Shown piece after piece: positions 56,361 to 64,000 of a DNA stretch of 64,000 nucleotides. A program made the translations under genes and the position numbers. The stretch's first letter is position 1; each line of letters begins with the position of its first letter. Source of the stretch: Fistulifera solaris (lineage: Eukaryota; Bacillariophyta; Bacillariophyceae; Naviculales; Stauroneidaceae); NCBI GenBank assembly GCA_030295235.1, contig AP026148.1:682001-746000 (forward strand), given 5' to 3'. Below the pieces are notes generated by a model. The model did not search any database and had not been told where the DNA came from. It saw only the letters and a program-made list of their open reading frames with translations.

Positions 56361-59300
56361 ATGACAAAGTTTAGCCGCGCCGATCTGAACGCCGCGTTCA
56401 AGAAGGACTATCCCTGCCTCATGAAAAAGAAACCTTGTCTTCCAGTAATCATTGTTGACTCCTCGGATAAAGGAAAAGGCAAATGGCTCGTCGAATTTGT
56501 CAATCCAGACGGAACAAGAAATGGCGTAACCCAAGTGGCTACATCAAAGCAACTCAAGAAGCTCACAGATAATGATTCTCATCCTCTTGTGAAAGAAGTT
56601 GGCGAAGAAGACGATGAAGAGATCAACGAAGAAGAAGCTGTTAGTACATTTCTTGTTGCTGGGCATATCCAGCCTGAAACGTCATCGAGTCCGAGCTTTC
56701 AGGAATCGGAGGGTAGCCTCGATGCAGCAGAGACCAGTCTTCTCGACAATAGCGTTTCACAGGAAGTTTTTGGAGTCCAAGATGGCCCAGAAGAGGAGGT
56801 AGAACACGAGACACGAAACGATTCAGATAATGAGAGTGAGGATGAAGAGGTAGATCCCGACTTAGAAAATGAAGAAGATCTTGGACCATACCGTCCAGAT
56901 GACGAGGAGGGTGAAGATGATGGAGATGACTTGAATTTTAGAGCTATTGCAGAAGAACAAGCGGCGGAGGATAAGCACAGAGAGAAATGGAATCGATACT
57001 TGACCGAAAAAGCAGCTCTCATTGAAATGGGGTCAAAAGTGAAATGCAATCCGCCCAAGCACCAAGGCATTGATGTAGGTAGTCAGGTTCAACAGCGCAG
57101 AGCTCCAAGGCGCACGGGCTATGTTATTGCAAGTAATCGTGATGAAGATCATGGCTATGCCTGCTGGGAAGTTGAATATGAAGATGAAACTGTAAAATTT
57201 GTGAAATCGACTGAACTTATTTGCGTTAAAGACGATCGAGTCTTTGAGTGGACTTATGTCGACGATGTTTTCCCCATCAACCCAGTTTTGCCTTTCAGAG
57301 AAACTGGGGTTGTTGGATATAACTTTGCCGCATTCAAAAAGGAAAATCTGGATACAACCAAAGACGACTACGGTTTTCCATTTCTCACTCTGTTGCAACA
57401 CCTTTGGCCAGGTAAGGTTACACCTTGATTAAATGAATTCCAAGTCCAAGCACTAACCTCAACTCCGTTTAATATAGGTGATTGGCTCAAACATCTCAAT
57501 AAATTGAACACTCATCTTGGTTCAATTGACCAAAAGTTACTGAGTTACAAGGAATGGTGGATCTTTTGGGGGGTCATCTTTGCCGCGTGTCCATGCCAGA
57601 AAGGTGGCATCAAGCTGTTTGAAAAAGGCTTGTTTGACTACATCTTTACCACCGTAAACTTTGGTGTCAATGGTCTTAATCTCATGTCTCATTCGCGGTT
57701 CAAGATGATCTACGCAAATATATCACAGGCCTTTTACGACGATGAATCAACTAATGATCCATGGCATCCGATTACGGGTCTCATTGATAGCTTCAACAGG
57801 AATCGTAAGAAGAACATAGCAAGCGGATCAAAAATTGTGCTGGACGAATCAATGAGCCCGTACAAGCCTCGAACAACAAAGACATCGTTATTACCGCACC
57901 TGTCATTTATCCTACGAAAACCAAAGCCACTTGGCGTAGAGTACAAGGTAAGTCAGAACTTATTGCGCGTGTGTCCGTTGACACAGCAACAAGATCTTAC
58001 ATCCGTTCAGAACGTCATCTGTGCAAAAACCGGCATCCTACTGTTTCAAGAAGTGCAACGTGGAAAGAGGCAATGCGCAAGTCAGCATTTTCCAGACAGA
58101 TTGGTACAAATGCGGCCTGTGCTATTCGCTTAATCTTGGGTTCCGTGTACAGTGGAGAAGATCACGCGGAGAGAGCTGCCCCTGTGAACCAGGAACGTCG
58201 GTATCTTGTAACGGCTGATTCATGGTTTGGCAGTCCGAGGCTTGCTGAGACTATAAAGCTACTGTGGCGTGACGAAGACGGGCAATACAGGATTAATAGA
58301 AGCCGCGGCGAGAATCCGAATGCGCATGAGTTGATAGCATCTGTGAAGTCAAATTCTGGCTGGTTTCCGAAGCACGAGCTCAAGAAACGAATGAAGCATT
58401 TTCCAAGTGGCTCCCATCTTGTGATGCGTTGCAGAACCCCGGGATCAAATATTGAGTTATTTGCTATCGGATACAAGTACAACTTGCGAAAGATCCTTTT
58501 CTTTATCATGACAAGAAATGCAGGACAAACCACACCTGGCCCTAAACCGTACATTGCGAAGTTCCCAGATAACGACGGCAATGTTAAAGAACGGCATATC
58601 AAACGCCCTCAGGTTCTTTCCGATTATTTCGAGGATTCTGATGCTATTGACTCCCACAACCATTGTCGCCAACATCGCTTAGGCTTGGAAAAATTCTGGT
58701 TGACGCAAAATCCTTGGGTCAGAAATGATTGTACTTTGATCGGGATGACAGCCATTGATGCATATCGAGCTGTGAAACATCAAGTTCCTGAGCTATCTCG
58801 TGACAAGCAGTTTACGGTTGCTGCATTTGCTAAAGGTTTGACGTATGACTGCTTGTACAATAAGTTTTACGATGATGCAGAAACAACGGATCCCAGCATG
58901 TACCTCGAGGCGGATAATCTTACACAACGGGAGCGCAAGATGAAATACGCTTTGCAGTTACATTGTGAGAAAGTGAATGCAATGAACAAACAGTTCTTGC
59001 AGCAAGCAAGTGAGGTCTTTTTCAAAGCAAACTTGCCCTCTGTTGTCAACGCGAATGAGTTGTCTACAGTGGGATCACCCTTATCAATGTCAGTGGCAGG
59101 CCCAAGTGCTGACGTGGTACTTCATGAGTGCCTGGAGGATGCACATGAATTAGTGGACATTGAAATTAGCGAGAAGCAAGGACGAGTAATGAAACGCAAA
59201 TGCCGTATATGCAAAACTGGCATCAGAATGCAATGCAGCAATCCTCGGTGCCTCGTAGCCGAACCCCAAAAACTAGGCCATCCTGTGGGCACTCCCATTT

Positions 59301-59425
59301 GTCCCCCACGGCTGGGAGCTCGAAAACTTAAAGATTACCCAAATAATACCCTCACGTGCCTTGAAATCCACCGAAGGGAGGAAAAGGCCAAGAGAATGGA
59401 AGAAATGAGATTAAAGCAAAGTTGA
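56361..59425 (+). CDS. piggyBac-like transposase
   Basis: About 978 residues. The N-terminal ~250 residues are acidic and charged. The DDE_Tnp_1_7 core begins around VVGYNFAAFKKENLDTTKDD, with putative catalytic Asp in KIVLDESMSPYKPRT, YLVTADSWFGSPRL and YFEDSDAIDSHNHCRQ. A C-terminal Cys-rich segment (CRICKTGIRMQCSNPRC) matches the cross-brace finger of piggyBac transposases. Introns lie at 57412-57477 and 57948-58010, both GT-AG, joining WPG to DWLKHLNK and GVEYK to NVICAKTGI. A T4 run at 58088-58091 is one T short; the fifth T joins SQHF to SRQIGTNAAC. Otherwise open, so it may be a recent insertion. The ORF starts at 56361. Confidence 0.85.
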
Positions 59426-59981
59426 GTCTTTTATTCAAAGGATAAGTTCTAAGGTTTCTCCCTCGTCTCTTTTATGAATTATAAAAAATGTAAATTGAAC
59501 GACTCTATAGATCAAAATCATGTCAAGTCACTTGTAAGTGCCGTAGATACTTCCGGGACTGCTTTTTGTTTGAGTCGGAAACCGGAGTCGCGACACCAGA
59601 TCCAGATCCCATGGATAGTCGTTGCGCTGTTGCTAAAGCCGATGGGCCCGAACTGAAAATAAGAACAGAACCAAAGGCTCCGTACAATTGCATTGGCGAC
59701 CCCAAGTACACAACGCAGGGGACAGGTCGTGCGATGCCCTTGCTTTTACATCACCCTCTGCAAAGCATGGAAATAATACAATGAATGTATTTATCTTAAT
59801 ACAAACAATGTATTTGGCACTTGGCACACGCTATGTACTCCAAATAGCCTGTTGAAAGTCGCTCAGCTGTCCATCTAAATAGATGCATGAGGCGTCGGCA
59901 TGATCATTATTGTATACCGCAAATAAACATTCATTCGCTTTAAGAGAGAACTATAAGCATGTTAATACCGTCGCCGTAGCT
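59426..59981. other. Spacer inside the element, no gene seen
   Basis: Between the transposase stop and the leftward cargo ORF. No domain-bearing frame. Confidence 0.4.
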
Positions 59982-60482
59982 CTATTTTGATAAGCACATG
60001 GTTGGAGCAGTACATGAATTATCAAAGTTCAGTGATGAGACGTCCGATCCCATTTTGAAAGTAATTCTTTCTCGATGAGGTCGATCAAATGTGCCATACA
60101 CCCTTATCACGCTCCCAACATGATTACCATGTTCGCTTCGGATTCTACTTTTAGCCTTTAGAAATTCAACGTCCAGAAACCGAATTTGAAGTGCTGATTC
60201 AATAGTAGTGCCCGAAGCACGGGCCTCCAACCAATCATCCCTCTCGTAAACTGCAATGGTACTTCGATCGACAATAAGTTGAGCAAAGAAGACAATATTG
60301 TAATCTGTTTGCCGATCATCAGCACGTCCGCGCTGGGCAAAGTGCACGACAAATTCGTTACCGGAGGACATGTCAAGAAATAATGAGGCGAGCACTTCCA
60401 CGGATACTTTGAGTGATTTTGGCGGAGCTCTTTCCATTTCCAAAGCCGGCAGCCTATGAATAGTGAAACTGCCGAGCCCCAT
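59982..60482 (-). CDS. Hypothetical cargo ORF, leftward
   Basis: An open frame of 166 codons from the Met at 60482 (MGLGSFTIHRLPALEMERAP); the same frame extends to 60575. Its length, without stops, supports coding. Predicted sequence includes KVSVEVLASLFLDMSSGNEF and YNIVFFAQLIVDRSTIAVYE; no known domain is recognised. It is divergent from the next ORF across a 68-bp direct repeat, and the two share a putative promoter. The sequence TAGTGCCCGAAGCAC (60206-60220) within it resembles the 5' terminal repeat. Confidence 0.45.
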   Translation of the reverse strand: MGLGSFTIHRLPALEMERAPPKSLKVSVEVLASLFLDMSSGNEFVVHFAQRGRADDRQTDYNIVFFAQLIVDRSTIAVYERDDWLEARASGTTIESALQIRFLDVEFLKAKSRIRSEHGNHVGSVIRVYGTFDRPHRERITFKMGSDVSSLNFDNSCTAPTMCLSK

Positions 60483-60580
60483 TGCCACCAAGTAGGTAAT
60501 ATGGCATTCAACGCCGTCGGTCAATGTACAGCAAAACTGCCGAGTCCCATTACCGCAAAGCTGGCAATATGGCACTCAAC
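60466..60580. repeat. Two-unit 68-bp-period direct repeat at cargo divergence point
   Basis: Units at 60466-60512 and 60534-60580 share AAACTGCCGAG, CCCATT and AATATGGCA with TCAACGC. They lie between the two divergent ORFs and include the start codons proposed for each. Confidence 0.8.
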
Positions 60581-61122
60581 GCACGGCCTCGTTCCGTAGT
60601 CAACTCCGAAAAAGCATCACAGCCACACACGCAGCCGCCCAAGATCGACAGAGGTTGCCTCATAAATCTTTACCTCACCTTGTTGATTAACGTAGATGCC
60701 ATTCCTGAGTTCCTCTCATCGCCCGCTACTGGGGATGAGTTCTCTCTCACCCGTCTTGAAAACGGTCTGTGGGACGTCGTTGTGACTGCCTATAAGCGCA
60801 ACCAAGCCAAAACCATCCATGATCCTGAGCACATCGATCTAACGGCTTCTTCGGATGAGGAAGCGGAGACTCCTTCACTACGAAGAAAGCTGAAGATGCT
60901 CTGTTTGGCGTCGATGGTGGTGCGAATGACACGGTGGAAGATAAAGGTGTCGGCAACGCCGAGGAGCATGAAGTCGCTTCTGTAGCCTCCACCGCAAACA
61001 TGAACATCACCAAAGCAGTCGATAGCGAAAGCGATGACAGCAGTGTCGACTACGGTTTGTCGCAGGACTTTCTTCTCATGGCGGAGATTATTGGAGACAG
61101 GAGTGAAAATCTTGATGATTGA
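60569..61122 (+). CDS. Hypothetical acidic cargo ORF, rightward (frameshifted)
   Basis: About 184 residues if one missing base near 60872-60882 is restored. The first frame runs MALNARPRSVVNSEKASQP to EEAETP, and the second resumes as FTTKKAEDALFGVDGG through GLSQDFLLMAEIIGDRS. The C-terminus is acidic. No known domain, signal peptide or membrane segment. It is divergent from the leftward ORF and lies inside the candidate transposon ends. Confidence 0.4.
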
Positions 61123-61287
61123 TGAGGATGAATGAAATTCAATAAGTAGTCACTATAACCGTTTGTGTACTATAATTTTCGATTTCTGGGCTCCATCACG
61201 GTTTTGTATAGTACTATAGTGTACAATTTTTCAGGCCCAAGAAGCCCAATTTTGCGGCCCAAGCGGACCACGCTCCGTGGCCCGCAA

Positions 61288-61304
61288 AGGCTTTCAGGCA
61301 CTAG
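61288..61304 (-). repeat. Candidate 3' terminal inverted repeat
   Basis: AGGCTTTCAGGCACTAG, the inverted partner of 55960-55976, adjacent to a hairpin at 61263-61285. Confidence 0.55.
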
Positions 61305-61906
61305 ATGTCGCAGTGGAAAACTACGCTTCCTTGTGCGGTAGAGATCCGTGCGAAGTGATAAGGATCCTTATAAACGTCATCATCAAAAGTAACAGCGTAA
61401 AATCATTAATAAGAACTAGTCTTTGTTTGGATTTTAAAAATAACGTAGAATTGCAGAGTATTTGACTAAATGGATGCGGAAGACATTTTCCGGGCTGCAA
61501 CTCGTTAAGTCATGTAATCTATACTCAACACCTTATTCCATTGTGAAAAATGATTTGAAAAAAGGAAAGGCAAATTTTCTAAAAATGAAGATCAACATCA
61601 CAGCTCGGCTTGATCATAATGAGGCGTCTTTCCATGTAGAAAACTAGGATTACTTATTAAAAAGGGCAGATTGTTCAGGATTCAGGAGGAGTCAGTCCTG
61701 CGATGTCAAGCCTACAAGTTATGCCATAGTAGAGATTTTTCCGGGCGAGAATAATACGAAGTACGGAGTAGTAATAAGGAAGCAACGAATGCAACGCCAA
61801 TCAACAACGCAATAACAAACGACGACGAGGAGGAAGGTTACACGGAGTATTATTGTTCTCGTTGTGATGTGCATCTCATCACTGTTTCGCACTCTCGAAA
61901 TAAAAC
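61305..61906. other. Intergenic between transposon end and cupin gene
   Basis: No gene seen. TACGGAGTA (the reverse of TACTCCGTA) occurs near 61752, and ACGGAGTATT near 61842. Confidence 0.4.
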
Positions 61907-62665
61907 ATGGAAAATACAAAGGAAGGCGTTGTTTTGAAAGAATTGGGCTGGTTAAATTCATCCAAGCTGGAAAAGCTAGAAGAATGGCCTCCAGAGGAAA
62001 TTCTGGCCGCTGCCCTGAGCGACGACACGTCCACAGGGCATTTACAACAAGGTGCACGTAATGCTTTGTTACAGAAATATGGATACAAAAGCTGGGAGTC
62101 GCTGATATCACGCGCCTTTGACAAGCAAAAGGAGGTACCCGATGAACTGATCGAGTTGTTGACGACAGGCAAAAGTAATCAGCGACCGTTGCAATGGGCT
62201 TTGATGGATTGTATGCCGGGCTGTCAATTTCGACTGCACGCTCATCCCAACATTGAGCTCGTCTACTGCATGGAAGGCGCTTTACACGAGATTCGAATGG
62301 ACGGCTTACCATTTACTAAATCATTCGATTCGGACGGCGCTGGCGAAGGAATATTGATCGGACCGTCTGTCACGCAGTTGCAACGACCGTGGAAGTTTGG
62401 CACGTTACAAAAAGGAACATGGCTGGTCAACGAAGTCGGGAGCATACATAAATCATTCACGGCATCCAACTGCGGTTGTAAATTACTCGTTTTGTGGGGC
62501 GGGTCACACGCCAACATTCCCGAAGAACCCTCTATGATTTCCGAAGCAGTTCGCTCCATGGACGAAAAAGTGTGCGCTTGTCATGCGGGGGAAATGATTT
62601 CGGAGACATTTCTTCCCAACTCGGAGAGAAACAAACGTGGGAGTGAAGAGAAAATGAAAGGATGA
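61907..62665 (+). CDS. Cupin-fold protein of unknown function
   Basis: An intact 252-residue frame. The first cupin motif is PGCQFRLHAHPNIELVYCMEG with H-x-H-x(4)-E, a likely metal site. A second half-motif follows (GSIHKSFTASNCGCKLLVLW). The N-terminal ~80 residues look helical. The C-terminus has CACHAG and ends in a basic tail. Cupins include dioxygenases, isomerases and binding proteins, so no reaction is assigned. The Met at 61907 is the first in frame. Confidence 0.75.
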   Translation: MENTKEGVVLKELGWLNSSKLEKLEEWPPEEILAAALSDDTSTGHLQQGARNALLQKYGYKSWESLISRAFDKQKEVPDELIELLTTGKSNQRPLQWALMDCMPGCQFRLHAHPNIELVYCMEGALHEIRMDGLPFTKSFDSDGAGEGILIGPSVTQLQRPWKFGTLQKGTWLVNEVGSIHKSFTASNCGCKLLVLWGGSHANIPEEPSMISEAVRSMDEKVCACHAGEMISETFLPNSERNKRGSEEKMKG

Positions 62666-64000
62666 CGACGAAGGAGGAAAGCGATGGTGACTATTTGGCG
62701 CCTAAGCGGAGCTTTTTCTGTGCCATGCGGAATGCGGATACCGCCAAGGATACTGCGTGTGGAGATGTGAAATGTGAAGATGCAAGACAAGGCAAGGAAA
62801 GAGGAAAGGCAAGGAGCAAGGAGCAAGGATGCTGTTCTTCCTCTCATCGTCCTATTTACAAGAATGAAATTGGAAAACCTGGCCAGCTCATTGGTCCTAG
62901 GTCATAGTTCACACTCCATAGTACGTGAAAGAGAGTCGGTGGTGTCTTGTTCTTAGAAACGGCACTGAAGGAACTGAAGTTTGTACAGCTGTTTGCTTCC
63001 GGTCACTGACATATGTAAATTTCGTAGAAAATGTACCGGATAGTACAAAATCTACGTGCCATTTTCGCGTACGAGCTAAGTCTACTTCACGAAAACCTAT
63101 GATTTGACTGAAAAAGCATCTTTTTCAGAAAATAAATTTGATCATACTGACACTAATCATATTTGACAGCAATTTCTTGTCATCAATTCTTTTTAAACCT
63201 ACCTTTTTTTGAACAAATGGTCGGTTTCATTTCAGTCCCGGGTCAGTCACGCATCGTCACACGACCGACAGGCACGCACCGTTTCGCGCAAAATCTCGCT
63301 CCCTTCTTGCAACTTGCAACATGCCCTCATTACCATTCTTGTTCATGTTGCTGCATCTTAAAGCGAATTTCTTGATAAAGTAAGTTGAAATTACATGAAA
63401 TTAGTACTCTGCCATGAGCGCTGAAGCGATCCAGCGCTGTTTAGTCTGTTTCATCCTCTATTTCGCCCTCTGACGGCAACTTGTCCATATCGTCACTTCC
63501 GTCTTCATCATCGATTTCATGATTGGAACGGCTTTCTTCAACAATGATCGTGTCAATTTTGTTGAACCAAGCTCTCTTTGAGTGCTAGGTGATGATCTTT
63601 CAAGGTCTGAAGGAAATGCTCTCCACAAATCCATTTGTCTTGATAGCCCGCGAGTCATCACTGCACACAAACGTGTGCCAATTTTCACCGACAGTTTTAA
63701 GAACCGAAATGTTGCGAGTCAGGCACGATATATATACCAATCGACGCTAAATAAAAAAAAGGAACAATATGTGTGTTGATCGTGCCTGACTAAAGCAGTC
63801 TGCAAGTGTTATTAGCAATGTAATGATAGGATCGGCATTCTCGAAAACAACACGAGATTTGTCGCGATGGCAGTAGGGCGGAGGAGTAGTCGGACCGCGA
63901 CTCAACTCCGTTGTGGTAGGCTTCTACGGAGCCTACATGAAGTCTGGGCCATTATGCAAACAGCTGTACGAATAAGAAGGAAATTGGAAAACCTGGCCAG
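62666..64000. other. Right edge, gene-poor
   Basis: No reliable gene. AAGAATGAAATTGGAAAACC followed by TGGCCAG at 62860-62886 recurs at 63974-64000 with one change. A minus-strand frame ending near 63442 encodes an acidic C-terminal-like stretch (EIDDEDGSDDMDKLPSEGE); upstream it is interrupted, so this may be the end of a decayed gene. Confidence 0.4.

Larger units (their letters stand above)
55960..61304 (+). mobile_element. piggyBac-like transposon candidate, 5.3 kb, with cargo ORFs
   Basis: The candidate ends are CTAGTGCCCGAAAGCCT (55960-55976) and AGGCTTTCAGGCACTAG (61288-61304), inverted with 16 of 17 matching. An inner pair, ATTGGGCTTGTTGGGC (55989-56004) and GCCCAAGAAGCCCAAT (61235-61250), is inverted with 15 of 16. 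The 3' end also has a hairpin (61263-61285, GCGGACCACG/CGTGGCCCGC). Inside lie a piggyBac-type transposase and two divergent ORFs with no obvious transposase role. No flanking TTAA duplication is seen, so the exact ends and target site remain open. Boundaries and cargo membership are inferences. Confidence 0.55.

Noticed and set aside
63442-63688. Acidic C-terminal-like frame on the minus strand
   Set aside because: Interrupted upstream and without a domain or start; kept only as a possible remnant.

Overview
The window is nuclear DNA of a photosynthetic eukaryote, most likely a diatom. Genes are compact, with few short GT-AG introns (60-160 nt, donors often GTACGT or GTAAGT). Several predicted proteins begin with a signal peptide followed by an Ala-Phe or Ala-Trp type junction, as in diatom plastid presequences. 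A front-end PUFA elongase closely resembles diatom delta-6 elongases, and there is a zinc-cluster protein of a diatom-type family. No bacterial features, tRNA, rRNA or CRISPR were found. I could not fix the species.

Layout: 0.3-8.1 kb holds a JmjC/cupin-like protein, a plastid-type methyltransferase, a TMEM184/Ost-alpha protein, a phosphopantetheinyl transferase and a carotenoid cleavage dioxygenase. 8.6-15.8 kb holds a USP22/Ubp8-like deubiquitinase, an ER RING ligase and a GUCT-type DEAD-box helicase. 16.4-17.0 kb is a degenerate minisatellite. 17.3-24 kb holds a CER1-like fatty acid hydroxylase, a GMC oxidoreductase and two damaged copies of a secreted protein. 24.4-38.0 kb holds a USP48-like deubiquitinase, two unrecognised genes, a mitochondrial carrier, an S28 carboxypeptidase, methionine aminopeptidase 1 and the elongase. 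38.1-53.4 kb holds a long Ada1-like nuclear protein, SDHAF3, a folate-receptor-like membrane protein, a globin, a DDX3/Ded1 helicase, a 7TM receptor and a GT11-like glycosyltransferase. 54.4-61.3 kb holds the zinc-cluster protein and a piggyBac-like transposase inside a 5.3 kb segment bounded by inverted repeats, with two divergent ORFs as possible cargo. A cupin gene follows, and the last 1.3 kb appears gene-poor.

Many conserved genes are interrupted by single-base indels, mostly in short homopolymers, while reading resumes in the expected frame with conserved motifs. I read these as mainly uncorrected long-read errors, so the genes are annotated as CDS with the breaks noted. The two damaged secreted-protein copies also carry in-frame stops and look like real decay.

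The most novel signals are noncoding. An 81-bp inverted-repeat element occurs twice almost identically. A 21-bp palindrome-containing motif and a TACCAGGTA motif recur in promoter regions. The piggyBac-like segment has candidate ends, cargo and a 68-bp duplication at the cargo divergence point.
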